The position numbers and the translations under genes were made by a program. 55,758 bases of DNA from the NCBI RefSeq assembly GCF_001440405.1, contig NZ_LLXX01000046.1, positions 1 to 55,758 on the forward strand. The letters run 5' to 3'. The notes under the pieces are model-generated. The model made no database searches. It was not told where the DNA came from and worked only from the letters and a program-made list of their open reading frames with translations. Origin of the DNA: Bradyrhizobium valentinum (GTDB lineage: Bacteria; Pseudomonadota; Alphaproteobacteria; Rhizobiales; Xanthobacteraceae). Every line of letters begins with the position of its first letter. Position 1 is the first letter of the stretch. This document shows positions 17,437 to 27,245 of this stretch, piece after piece.

Positions 17437-17790
17437 ATGAAGTTCTATCGCAGGACGCCATACGGTCCGTCGATCTGCATCGAGTGTCGTCGATCCCTAG
17501 GGTCACGCTACCAGCGAGATATCTCCACCCAGCAGTCCTATTGCGACTACGATTGCTATCTTCGCTACCGGACGAAGAGTCTGTTTGCGCCATGGCTCGC
17601 TGTCGCACGGGACCATGGACGCGCGCCTGAGTATTTGGCTCACCTCGAAACCCTCAGCTCGTTTGCTGCGCTGGCTACCGCTTCCTACTGGTATTCGATC
17701 GTGGTCGCCAAAGCCGCGCTGGGGTTGGGCGAACCGATGATGGTTGAAATTCTAAGACCTAGCTCACGCGTGTGCACGCGGCGAGACTAA
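17437..17790 (+). CDS. Small protein with a CxxC...CxxxC zinc-ribbon-like motif
   Basis: The 117-aa protein has ICIECRR (residues about 13-19) and YCDYDCYLRYR (about 35-45), four cysteines spaced as in a small zinc finger. It also has a mildly hydrophobic C-terminal half. GAGGTGA lies about 9 nt before the ATG, supporting translation. The family is not recognised. It sits 147 bp upstream of nodM on the same strand but need not be functionally linked. Confidence 0.5.
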   Translation: MKFYRRTPYGPSICIECRRSLGSRYQRDISTQQSYCDYDCYLRYRTKSLFAPWLAVARDHGRAPEYLAHLETLSSFAALATASYWYSIVVAKAALGLGEPMMVEILRPSSRVCTRRD

Positions 17791-17937
17791 TTGCTCTGAC
17801 AGAGAATTCCAGACTTGAACCGCCAACGATGTCGCCATCCGCAATGAGTATTGAGTACGTTCAGACGAGTGAATTTGGTTAAGAAGTTTCTGCGGGTTTG
17901 AAGATGATTTCCTTGAAGCTGGAGGGCATTGATCGAC

Positions 17938-19764
17938 ATGTGCGGGATTATCGGCATCTTGGGGCGTGGTCCGGTCGCGGGGCAGCTGGTCGAGTCACTC
18001 AAGCGACTGGAATATCGCGGCTACGATTCCGCAGGCGTCGCGACGCTTGAAGGCGACCATCTCGAACGCCGGCGTGCCGAGGGCAAGCTGAAAAATCTCG
18101 AGGCGCGGCTACGCGGTGATCTGCTGTCGGGTCATACCGGTATAGGTCATACGCGCTGGGCCACCCATGGCAAGCCGACTGAGCGTAATGCCCATCCGCA
18201 TGTGACGGACAATGTCGCCGTCGTCCATAACGGGATCATCGAGAATTTCCGCGAGCTGCGCGCTGAGCTAGAGCAGAATGGCGCTAACTTCGCCTCCGAG
18301 ACCGATACCGAGGTGGTGGCGCATCTCGTCGAATCCTATCTAAAGCATGGCTACTCGCCGCAGGACGCAGTGAAAGCGTTGCTGCCGCGGCTGCGCGGCG
18401 CGTTCGCGCTGGCATTCCTGTTCAAAGGTCATAACGATCTCATGATCGGCGCGCGCAGGGGTTCGCCGCTCGCGATCGGGCATGGCGACGGCGAAATGTA
18501 TTTAGGATCGGATGCTATCGCGCTCGCGCCCTTCACCGATACAATCACCTATCTTGAAGACGGCGACTGGGCCGTGCTTACTCGCACGATCTGCGTCATC
18601 TATGATTCGAAAGGCGCCGTCGCCCACCGGAAAACGCTGAAGTCCGGCGCGTCATCGCTCCTGGTAGACAAGGCGAATTATCGCCACTTCATGGCCAAGG
18701 AAATCCACGAACAGCCGGAAGTGGTCGGGCAGACGCTGGCGCGTTATGTCGATATGGCCGCCAAGCGCATCGCGCTGCCGTTCGAACTGCCATTCGACTT
18801 CAATGACATTAAGCGCATCTCGATCACGGCTTGCGGTACCGCAAGCTATGCCGGTCACGTCGCCAAGTATTGGTTCGAGCGGCTGGCCCGTATGCCGGTC
18901 GAGATCGATGTCGCCTCCGAACTCCGCTACCGCGAAGCGCCCTTGCGCAAGGGGGATCTCGCGATCGTCATCTCGCAGTCCGGCGAGACCGCCGACACGC
19001 TGGCCGCGTTGCGCTACGCTAAGGCGCAGGGGCTGCACACGGTTTCCGTGGTCAACGTACCGACGTCGACGATTGCGCGCGAGAGCGAAACCGTGCTGCC
19101 GACACTGGCGGGCCCGGAAATCGGCGTCGCCTCGACCAAAACTTTCACCTGTCAGCTGATGGTGATGGCCGCCCTTGCGGTCGCCGCAGGCAAAGGGCGC
19201 GGAGAATTGTCCGACCTCGATGAATTGAAGCTTGTGGGCGAGCTGATCGAAGTTCCGCGGCTGATCGCTGCGGCGTTCGCGATCGAACCGCAGATCGAGA
19301 AGCTCGCGCGCGACATCGCCAAATCGAGAGCTGTGCTCTATCTCGGCCGCGGCACGTCGTTCCCTTTGGCGCTGGAGGGCGCGCTGAAGCTGAAGGAAGT
19401 CTCCTATATCCACGCCGAAGGCTATGCCGCCGGCGAGCTCAAACACGGCCCGATTGCGCTGATCGACGAGAGCATGCCTGTGGTGGTGATCGCTCCTTAC
19501 GACCGGGTTTTCGAAAAAACCGTCTCAAACATGCAGGAAGTCGCCGCTCGTGGTGGCAACATCATCCTGATGACCGATGCGACAGGGGCTTCGGAAGCGA
19601 CGGTGGATTCGCTCGTGACCATTGTGCTGCCAGACATGGCTGCGACCTTTACACCCATGGTCTATGCCATTCCGGTGCAGCTTTTGGCCTACTATACCGC
19701 TGTCGTGATGGGAGCGGACGTCGATCAGCCACGCAATCTCGCGAAATCGGTGACCGTAGAATAG
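17938..19764 (+). CDS. nodM: Glutamine-fructose-6-phosphate aminotransferase (NodM/GlmS)
   Basis: The 608-aa enzyme makes glucosamine-6-phosphate from fructose-6-phosphate and glutamine, the first step toward the N-acetylglucosamine backbone of Nod factors. The start at 17938 is fixed because Cys2 (MCGIIGILG) must become the N-terminal nucleophile. The glutaminase domain (1-~220) has GHTRWATHGKPTERNAHPH and HNGIIENF. Two SIS domains follow with TACGTASYAGHVAKYW, SQSGETADTLAALRYAK and KEVSYIHAEGYAAGELKHGP, and the end is PRNLAKSVTVE. It is full length and intact. No nod box could be recognised in the 150 bp upstream, so control by NodD is not shown, and a housekeeping-type GlmS copy is the alternative. 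Confidence 0.85.
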   Translation: MCGIIGILGRGPVAGQLVESLKRLEYRGYDSAGVATLEGDHLERRRAEGKLKNLEARLRGDLLSGHTGIGHTRWATHGKPTERNAHPHVTDNVAVVHNGIIENFRELRAELEQNGANFASETDTEVVAHLVESYLKHGYSPQDAVKALLPRLRGAFALAFLFKGHNDLMIGARRGSPLAIGHGDGEMYLGSDAIALAPFTDTITYLEDGDWAVLTRTICVIYDSKGAVAHRKTLKSGASSLLVDKANYRHFMAKEIHEQPEVVGQTLARYVDMAAKRIALPFELPFDFNDIKRISITACGTASYAGHVAKYWFERLARMPVEIDVASELRYREAPLRKGDLAIVISQSGETADTLAALRYAKAQGLHTVSVVNVPTSTIARESETVLPTLAGPEIGVASTKTFTCQLMVMAALAVAAGKGRGELSDLDELKLVGELIEVPRLIAAAFAIEPQIEKLARDIAKSRAVLYLGRGTSFPLALEGALKLKEVSYIHAEGYAAGELKHGPIALIDESMPVVVIAPYDRVFEKTVSNMQEVAARGGNIILMTDATGASEATVDSLVTIVLPDMAATFTPMVYAIPVQLLAYYTAVVMGADVDQPRNLAKSVTVE

Positions 19765-20549
19765 GCGGGCAGGGCCAAAGTCGCGGTGGTCGTGAGCATC
19801 CAGCCAATAGGCCTTCGTGTTCGGTTATGTCCGTTCTGTGGAAGCCAAAACCGAGCAGATCCTCAATTTCTCTCCTATCCATGTTGATGCCGATCGTCGT
19901 TGCTGCGTGCGTCCATATCGCCTTCCGGACATGAATGGTTAGCATCTCGAAATGCGAGAATGGCCTCAAAAGTACAACTGGGGTTCAGCTCCCGGACCGG
20001 GATTCACGGATGGCGCGATCTATAGGAACTTTGTCTGCCGTGCATCGGTAACTGAAAGTCCGGTTGAGTAGTCCGCTACCACCATGGCCGGGCGCTGCTG
20101 ATCCGGCTGGTCAGCGCGGCGACTTCGGCCAGATCGCCGTCCAGGTCCCACCGCAAATTCGGCTTCGTGAGCTTTTACTCATGTTCGTCGCGGCAAGCTT
20201 CGTGACCTTGGCGCTTTCAGTGTGCGCCCGACCGTTCCATCGCTGGCTCCAAGCGCTTTCCCATCGTCCGCGGCCATGTTCGATATTCGCGGTGTGCATG
20301 ATCGGTGTCCACCGTGTGCAATTCCCATTAAAAGTGCCGCGATCCCGCTGGAAGGTGTGGCATCCATTCGTTCTTATCTGTGCGAAGAGATCAGGGAATT
20401 CCCCGAAGTATCGAAAGTCGGAAGACCAATTTGCTCATAAACTACCGCTTCGCGACGATTCACACAGACTCATTCTGCCGCTGGCGCGATTTGAGCGACT
20501 CACGCTAGGCTATTATCCTCCAACAATCCCAATGCGAGGGAGAAACGAA
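19765..20549. other. Intergenic stretch, no supported gene
   Basis: About 0.79 kb between nodM and the 65-aa gene. ORFs here have no recognisable homology or ribosome-binding site. The long frame open from 20064 is only meaningful from 20550 on. Confidence 0.45.
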
Positions 20550-20747
20550 ATGGTTGCTGCCGCCCGCGAACTGCCCACGTCAGGCTACGCGCTTGAAGTG
20601 GATGGTCGATTGAAAGCCGAATTTATGACCAAAGTCGGAGCAAAGACAGGGGCAGAAGATCTGAAGAAGCGCTTTCCAATGCTTCAGGTCAGAATTTACG
20701 ATGCGCAGACGATGACTCGAGAAGAGGTATCGCTTCCGCGAGCTTAG
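20550..20747 (+). CDS. Conserved small protein of rhizobia (65 aa)
   Basis: The start at 20550 follows GAGGGAGAAACGAA, a good ribosome-binding site. The protein reads ARELPTSGYALEVDGRLKAE near the start and FPMLQVRIYDAQ toward the end. It resembles short uncharacterised proteins found in many copies in Bradyrhizobium genomes (pattern SGYxLxVDGxLK...KxxFPxLQVxVYDA). Function unknown. The upstream extension of the frame to 20064 shows no homology. Confidence 0.6.
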   Translation: MVAAARELPTSGYALEVDGRLKAEFMTKVGAKTGAEDLKKRFPMLQVRIYDAQTMTREEVSLPRA

Positions 20748-21912
20748 GTGCGCTCATCGAAAGGGTTTTTGATGCGCGTGCGGCAGGGACTGGCTCCGAG
20801 CCGCACAAGGTGTCGGCCCCTATCGCTTGGTCCCTGGCGGTCGTCCGCGAAGAGCTGTCCAAGCCATTGAGCGGGAGTCGATTTTTTGGAGCGGAGCTCA
20901 CGGGTGGGTCTGCGCGTCATCATCGCGGCTTCTGCGAAATAGGGCACTGATCGCAGTCTCCGCGGCGGTCGGCCCGCTTGCACAGCTGGCGTCGGCCAGT
21001 TCGCCGATATAATCGCCGCCCGCGTGTACAACTTGACGCATCGCATTCGTGCCCTCTTCGGGATCGGCTTTCAGGAGCGGGTCTCAAACCAATCGGAGTT
21101 GCTGAGGTAAAGTCGAACGTTGGGCTAACTTCACTGATCAGTGCGAACTGCTAGAGTCCATTTGTCCGCACTGAGGATCTGCCGTCCTGCCCATCCTGGC
21201 GACGTGCAAATACGGCGAAGACGGGCGGGCTGCTTAAAGCGCAAGCGGCCGCACCGATCCCGCCTTATTGGGAACGAAAGCGCCGCCGAGACCGATCGTT
21301 ACCGCTTCTAACTTGACGAAGTCGCCGAAGCTCTTCAGCTCTTTAGGGTCTTTGTTTTCCGCGGTGAGGGCGAGGCAAACATAGCCTGTTTCGTTGTCCC
21401 TCCTAATGATAGTTCTGTGTCCACAGGAATGGCGGCGGCATCGCACGCAATGGTGGCGCCTTTTCCTCAGACAAATCAGAGACTGTCGTGTTAAGCCGTA
21501 AGCGGTCCCAAATCACACGACCGTTAACGCGCTTGGGGCGTGGCATGCGGCCGTCGGAGACCATCTAGCCGAACTCGCTCGTGCCCACGTTGATGTAGCG
21601 GCCCGCTCTCGTCGCGGGACGTGCGGCCGCGGTGGGTAGATGATCGGGGCTTAGACTGATCGTCTATGAGATGATCCAGAAGTCGATGGGCAGCTAGATT
21701 ACTCTCCGGCATCTTTGTTGCCCTGGGAGCATCTGAATGCAGGCGAGGGCCAGAAGGCTATCGCGAAGTGGAAGCAACGTGAGACCGTCGCCCGCGGGTC
21801 GGGGCGCCAGGGTCAGGACCCGGGCACGTTGATCCGCCACACAGTCAGCCGGCCCGAATGAAGGCCAAGCTCGTCCAGTGTTTTGATCTGCATAAGCGGT
21901 CCTGCCCGCTGG
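20748..21912. other. Intergenic stretch, at most short remnants
   Basis: About 1.2 kb. A 70-aa minus-strand ORF at 21234-21446 (containing KELKSFGDFVKLEAVTIGLG) may be a gene tail but has no recognised relatives. Other ORFs are shadows. The sequence changes to very GC-rich codon use at about 21.8 kb, where the foreign operon begins. Confidence 0.4.
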
Positions 21913-23156
21913 TCAAAGACGCAAACTGTGCGTGTGGCGCAGCGGCGACCGCCAGATCCACAGCACCGACGCCGCGCCCAACACGCTACTGGCCAGCAAC
22001 GTGGCACGCAGGCCCAATGCGGCACCCGCCGCGCCGCCGACCAGCGCGCCCAGTGGCGCCAGCCCCCACACCACGCTCCGGATGCTCGCGTCACCCGGCC
22101 CTGCAGCCGGTGCGGGGCCAGCGCATATCGAATAGGGACCTGCTGCACGTTGTAAATCCCTTGGCCAACCGACAGCAGGAACTGAGACAGTGCCACGCAC
22201 ACCACCGCGGCCCACCATGGCTGGGTGAGAAGCGCCGCCAAGCTCATGCCTCCAGCGCTGAGCGCCAGCGCTACCATCAGCACCGGCTCAAGCCCGATCG
22301 CGCGTCCCGCCCAAGGTGCGGTGACCGCGCCGACGACGCCACAGAGTGCACCGATGCCGAGCACCATGCCGACAGTCCCGCCCTCCAAACCCAGATCTTT
22401 CGTCAGGTGCAGCAGGAAGACCGCCGAATATGCGTTGTACCAAGATGAAGGTGCCAGTGGCCAACGTGACTGCCCGCAGAATCGGGGTGCCGAACACGGT
22501 GGTCAGCCCTTCGGCCATTTGGCCGAGTAGCTGGGTCGGCCCGGCTGCTGAGCGCGCGGCCGCGCGCATCGGCACGAGCGACAGCAACGCGGCGGCAAGC
22601 AGGAACGAGGCCGAGTCGGCCAGGATCGCAGTCGGCGCGGAGAACGCGCTCACCAGCCAGCCGGCCAGGAACGGACCCGCTGCCAACGCGCTCGCCTGGC
22701 TGAGCTCCAACAAACTCTGCGCCTGGACCAGCTGAGTCCGGTCCACCACCGTGGGTACGCACGCCAGATAGGCCACCTCGGCGTTCACCGCCGCCACCCC
22801 GACCAGCGCCGTCGCCGTACACAGCTGGACCATTCCGAGATGTCCGAGGCCGGCCAGCAGCGGAATCGTGGCCAGCGTTGCCGCCATCACGAAGTTGGCG
22901 ATCAACAGGATCCACCGGTGCAGGAGGCGGTCCACGATGACGCCGGCGAACGGGCCCGCCAACAGGTACGGCGCCCGACCCCAAGCCAGCAGCGGCCCGG
23001 TCTGCACGGGTCCCGCGCCAGCAGAGTGATCGCGGTAAGCGGCAGCGCCAGCATGGTCACCTGGGAGCCCAGCAACGACACGGTCTGGCCAACGAGCAGC
23101 GCCAGGTAGCCGCGCGGCAGTCGGAGCAGGGTGGCGGAACAGTGGGCGCGCCTCAC
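21913..23156 (-). pseudogene. MFS exporter, broken by several frameshifts
   Basis: Four minus-strand frames in succession give one MFS transporter: GYLALLVGQTVSLLGSQVTM (start), then PYLLAGPFAGVIVDRLLHRW and helices to about 22440, then GIGALCGVVGAVTAPWAGRA, and finally APLGALVGGAAGAALGLRAT with a short tail. Breaks fall near 23010, 22430 and 22100. Intact relatives of this type (Mef/Bcr-like, common in actinobacteria) are about 400 aa. Its GTG start overlaps the stop of the sulfotransferase as GTGA, so it was the last gene of the operon and probably exported the product. It cannot be functional as read. Confidence 0.65.
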
Positions 23157-23961
23157 GCTTCGACGGTCAAAGTCGGGGCCGATAGATAGCCCAGCCGGGC
23201 CAGTTCACTGCCTGCGATCCGCTCGAACTCCGCGATCTGAGCGCGCGTCAGATCCTCGGCGTGACGACCGAGCCGGCCCGAGTGCAGCGGTTTGCCAGCG
23301 GATTCGGCCGCCGGGTGGCCGTACGGATGGTCGAAGAGCGCGTGCTGATACTCGGCGTGCCGCAGCACGGCCTCGTCCCAAGGCAAGCCGAGGTGGTCCA
23401 GGATTTGGGTCAGGGTGGGTCGAGGACGACTTACCAGATCCTCGTAGCGCAGCTCGAGGTAGCGGTCCGGCGGCGCGACCCGATGCGGCCGGGAAACCAC
23501 TTCAAGCCAGCCCCGCGCGGCTTCGGCGGCGGTCCGGTACCCCAATCCGGCACGGTTTTCAGGTGCGAGGCGGCCAGGTCCCGACCGTCGCGCACGATGT
23601 GCACGAAATGCGCCCTCGGCCACAGCCGGGCGTAAGAATCGACCTGAGCGATCTTGCGCTGTAGTTTTAGTCCCCACCGCCGGGCTCCGGTGTGAGCCCT
23701 GCGGAACTCACCGATCTCGTTGATCAGCCGGCACCGGTCGGCGAACGACACAATGTCATTGGCCACCTCGACCATTACCTTGGTGACCAGCTCGCGCACG
23801 TCGTCGAAGTCCAGGCCAAAGCGTCGGCACTGCACCGCGAAGTGCACGCCGTCGTACCAGAATGGATCGATCGTGCTTTTTGTGGTGCCGGTGACCTTGG
23901 GGTCGCGTTCATCCAGCAGGTCAATCGCGCGCAGGATGTGCGGACCGAGATTCGGCGGCTC
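23153..23961 (-). pseudogene. Sulfotransferase, N-terminally truncated, fused to the aminotransferase and frameshifted
   Basis: From LEPPNLGPHI on, the fused ORF follows a PAPS-dependent sulfotransferase: FVHIVRDGRDLAASHLK is the 3'-phosphate-binding motif. Near 23545 the homology moves to another frame and continues with AARGWLEVVSRPHRVAPPDR, YLELRYEDLVSRPRPTLTQI and IAEFERIAGSELARLGYL. The N-terminal 5'-phosphosulfate loop (PKSGTTW-type) is absent, deleted together with the end of the aminotransferase. Both defects predict no activity. Intact relatives would transfer sulfate to a hydroxyl or amine of a small product. Confidence 0.65.
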
Positions 23962-24795
23962 TAGGTAGGTCTTTTCGGTGGCGTTGAGCACGTCCGCCCG
24001 ACCGGCCACCGCAGATAGCGCCATGCCGTTCGCCAGTCCTTTGCTCAGTGTGATCAGGTCGGGCGTGAGGCCGACTGCGGTGTGGTATCCGCCGAGGGCG
24101 TAGCGGAAACCGGTCATAACCTCGTCCAGGATCAACAGGGCACCGTGCTGGTGCACCAGCGTCTGCAATCGCCGGTGGTATTCGGCAGGGAAGAAGTTGA
24201 CCTCGGGGGTGATGATCACCGCGGCGACGCGCTGGACGCTGGCCAGTTTCTCAAGCAGGTCCAGGTCGTAGCGGAACTCCACGCTGTCCTGGTCCCGCCT
24301 GGGCAGCCCCATCGCTGGCCGGTCCTGTAAGTGCCAGTCATGCCAGCCGTGATATTCGCTAGTAAGCACCAGGTTGACGCCGGTGTGCGCGCGGGCGAGG
24401 CGGACTGCGGCGGTGGTGGCGCATGAGCCGGTGCGGAAGAACACCGAGCGTTGCGCGACCGGGAAGATTTCCGCAAGCCGTTCGGCTACCTCGACCCGGT
24501 GCACGGACAACGGCCCGGGTAGGATGCCGCCGGTGCGGCGCATTTCCGTGGCGACGTGCGCGAGCACAGGTTCGTATCCGGCTCCCAACGGCGCGGCCCC
24601 GCTACACGAGGTGAAATCCACGTATTGTTTTCCATTAACATCCCAGACATGCGCGCCGGAAGCGCGGCTCATCACCACTGGAAAACGCCGGTTAAGATCC
24701 CATTTCTCCGACGCGGTGATCCGCAGCGCGAGGCGGAGCGCGGTTTTTTGCGCGTCGCTCGCGGCCAAGGTGGCACTGGGCGTGTTCATGGACAT
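23962..24795 (-). pseudogene. Class III aminotransferase (glutamate-1-semialdehyde mutase-like), C-terminally truncated
   Basis: Residues 1-278 of the 454-aa fused ORF are a PLP-dependent class III aminotransferase with GSCATTAAVRLARAHTG, SEYHGWHDWH, the PLP-contacting Asp224 in LILDEVMTGFR and the Schiff-base Lys252 in LSKGLANG. Just after LNATEKTY, where the small C-terminal domain should follow, the sequence changes without a stop into a sulfotransferase. About 130 residues are missing, so catalysis is doubtful even though the lysine remains. It lies 34 nt downstream of the GMC gene on the same strand. The high-GC, actinobacteria-like sequence differs from the neighbours. Confidence 0.7.
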
Positions 24796-24829
24796 GAACG
24801 ATCTCCGGTTATTCTTCGCCCATGGTCGG

Positions 24830-26326
24830 TTAGGCGAGCTGCGTGGCTATTCTTCGAGCGATCCGCAGCGCGTTCGCCTGAATAGTGAAGGTCGGGTTGA
24901 CGCCTCCGGAATACGGAAAGAACCCGCCGTCCGCGACATAGAGATTGTCGATGTCGTGCACCCGACCCCACCGGTCGACTACAGACTCTGTTGGATCAAC
25001 CCCTGCTCGACAGCCGCCATGCAGATGCCCGCTACCGGACTGATAGTTGGAATCCTGGTAATCGACTTTTTTCACGCCGGCTTCGGTGAGCAATTCCGAC
25101 GCGCGTCGGGACAAATAGCCTAATCGGCGTTTGTCCAGCGGATGGGTCCAGTATTCAAGAATGATTTTCTGCAGACCTAGCCGATCTCGACTGTTGGCCA
25201 GTCGGACCGTGTTTTTGCGCATGGGCTGATCGGCCGCCAGAAAATGAAGTCGTAGCGCTATATTGCCGTCACAAATCGCCTGCTCGGCCGGACTGGCTTC
25301 GTAGATCATTCCGCCCAGCCCGGAGGGCGCCTCGTCGTCGAGGTAGTGATCCGACGGGCCGCCCGGCGACCGCGCGGGCAGCCGGTCCAGCGTAGTGCTG
25401 CCGGACACGTAGCCACTGATTTTGAACGAGGTCCCGCTGCCGACCATGCCAGTGGCGTTGCCGATGCCGTTGGGCGCAGCTGACTGCGCCGACCGTAGCA
25501 GCAGGGCGGCAGACTGCACCGCGTTGCCGGTGAGCACCACGCAGCGGGCGCGGACCCGAGCGCGTTGACTGGTGACGGTGTCCAGCCATTCCACCGAGTC
25601 CGCGCGGCTCGCGTTGCCCAGGTCGATACGCACGGCCTTGCTGCCCAGGGCGACTGTCAGTGCGCCGGAAGGCAGGGGAACGTCAGTGAACGGGGACCGC
25701 GCGTCGGCCCTCGCACCGGTCGGACACAGGTGTTCGTTGCACGGGCCGCAGCAGTGACACGCCGGGCGACCGCCATACGGCAACGAGTTGATAGCCAGCG
25801 GGGTGGGGAACGGCAGCCGGCCTAGGCGTCCGCCCGCCTTGGCGATCAATAGGCCCTGTGGGCTGTACTCGTGCGGCGCCAGCACGGCGGGATCGCTGGG
25901 CGGTTCGAGCCGGTCCGCGCCGGGGAGCCGGGCCACCCCCATCCGCCGTTCGAGCTCCTCGTAATAGGGGCGTAGTTCGGCGTAGTCGATCGGCCAGACT
26001 GGGTCGAGCGCGTCCGCGGCCACATGCGCTCGCGCGTCAAAATCGACGGTCCGATAACGGAAGGCGATCCCGGCGTACAGCGTCATTCCACCGCCGAGCG
26101 CCGACACGGTCCAGGGGCGCCCGAACGGCGTCAACGTCCCGGCAGGAGAGGGCACCAAGGCGTCATCGAAACCACTTTGGACAGTCGCCAGTGACGCGCC
26201 GGGGGGAAGCGTCCGGCCTTCTTCGAGGACGAGCACCCGGAATCCGTTTCGAGCGATCTCGTGGGCGACTATCGAGCCACTGGCACCACTCCCGACGACG
26301 CATACGTCAACGGCGCTGGCCGTCAT
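24830..26326 (-). CDS. GMC-family FAD-dependent oxidoreductase, first gene of a foreign operon
   Basis: The 498-aa protein starts MTASAVDVCVVGSGASGSIV with the FAD Rossmann motif GSGASG and continues with the family's GGGMTLYAGIAFRYR region. The C-terminal block SGSGHLHGGCRAGVDP carries the active-site His, and the closing YVADGGFFPYSGGVNPTFTI completes the FAD domain. A cysteine cluster (ACHCCGPCNEHLC, about 200-212) is typical of bacterial sugar- and alcohol-oxidising members. The start at 26326 is preferred to 26353 because the fold begins there. It appears intact and is followed closely by the aminotransferase, sulfotransferase and MFS genes, so it probably oxidised an alcohol to the ketone that the aminotransferase aminated. 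The substrate is unknown. Confidence 0.8.
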   Translation of the reverse strand: MTASAVDVCVVGSGASGSIVAHEIARNGFRVLVLEEGRTLPPGASLATVQSGFDDALVPSPAGTLTPFGRPWTVSALGGGMTLYAGIAFRYRTVDFDARAHVAADALDPVWPIDYAELRPYYEELERRMGVARLPGADRLEPPSDPAVLAPHEYSPQGLLIAKAGGRLGRLPFPTPLAINSLPYGGRPACHCCGPCNEHLCPTGARADARSPFTDVPLPSGALTVALGSKAVRIDLGNASRADSVEWLDTVTSQRARVRARCVVLTGNAVQSAALLLRSAQSAAPNGIGNATGMVGSGTSFKISGYVSGSTTLDRLPARSPGGPSDHYLDDEAPSGLGGMIYEASPAEQAICDGNIALRLHFLAADQPMRKNTVRLANSRDRLGLQKIILEYWTHPLDKRRLGYLSRRASELLTEAGVKKVDYQDSNYQSGSGHLHGGCRAGVDPTESVVDRWGRVHDIDNLYVADGGFFPYSGGVNPTFTIQANALRIARRIATQLA

Positions 26327-27190
26327 TGTCTTACCTGGCCGTTCTAGCCGCAACTATCGCGTCCTGTGATATGCTCCCAAAACCGCCGCGTATCGAAGTG
26401 CCGCGAACTTCTTTGGCGTTGGTCTGTTCTTTCCTCGGCATCAGCGCTTTTTCTCCGTAAATCCAAGATCCTGTCGTGCCGTTAATGTTCATTGGCCCTT
26501 ATTGCCCTACGGTGAGATAGAGCAACGGCCGTGCCAGCGCTCCTCACGCGCATTAAGCGCCTGATTGTTCTTTGAAACAGTTCGCGATTCGCAAACGGGC
26601 GCACGGTGTTTTGAATCTCACAGGTTTGTGTGCCGCTGTCAGAAAGCGAAGGATCGAGGGGCTGACGCATCCGGACCTTGCCCCACGGACTTGATCCAGG
26701 TTGAAGGCACTTCCTTTTTTGGCAATGCGCGCGGCGTCCTGGGAGACTTGCGGTGGACTACCGCCAACTGCTGCAAGAGGATTTCACGGTCCATGCCGCG
26801 CTTACAGCAAACTAACTGAGGCCGCCCGTCCATGCCGCCGAGGTCTATGGTCTCGGGGGCTGAGAGCCACAAAAAGTTGACCCTGCGCCGGCAATTAGAC
26901 AACGCCCGCGCGTGACCGGCGTGTGCCCATGCTACGCATTTCGATCGGATCGCAAATTCGCACTTAGAGTCAGAACGCCGCGATACTCGCGCGCGATTTC
27001 GATGTCAGCAACATAAGCTTCCCCACTTATCGAGTAACCCACTCTCGCCGGGCATTGACGGAGGCCACACCGGTTTCCATGACCTGGGCTTTGAAGGATG
27101 GGACTCTGGATCGCATTCACGGTCGAGACGCACCGAGATGGCCGAGACGAGGAGATATCCAGAGAGCCAAGAGTGGCGGCCTGGATTGCC
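26327..27190. other. Intergenic stretch between the foreign operon and the transfer module
   Basis: About 0.86 kb without a supported gene. Short ORFs on both strands lack homology. The sequence changes from GC-rich foreign to typical rhizobial composition, so one boundary of the acquired operon should lie near 26.35-26.5 kb. No terminal repeats were found. Confidence 0.45.
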
Positions 27191-27234
27191 GTGACGGGTT
27201 TATAGCCGCGAGAGAGGCTCGCGGTGCCCGTCGC
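27191..27234 (+). promoter_or_regulatory. Stem-loop leader directly upstream of ardC
   Basis: Two nested helices: outer GTGACGGG (27191-27198) with CCCGTCGC (27227-27234), one G-U pair; inner GCCGCGAG (27205-27212) with CTCGCGGT (27218-27225) closing the loop AGAGG. It ends 11 nt before the ArdC ATG, with GGAG in between. The position and the AGAGG loop, which is complementary to part of a ribosome-binding site, suggest control of translation. Confidence 0.55.
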
Positions 27235-27245
27235 GGAGAACCGCG

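Noticed and set aside
17791..17937. A nod box upstream of nodM
   Set aside because: No 47-bp nod-box pattern (ATC-N9-GAT repeats) could be found, so NodD control is not claimed.
21858..22448. 196-aa plus-strand ORF
   Set aside because: It is the antisense of the broken MFS gene; Arg/Pro-rich composition is typical of such shadows.
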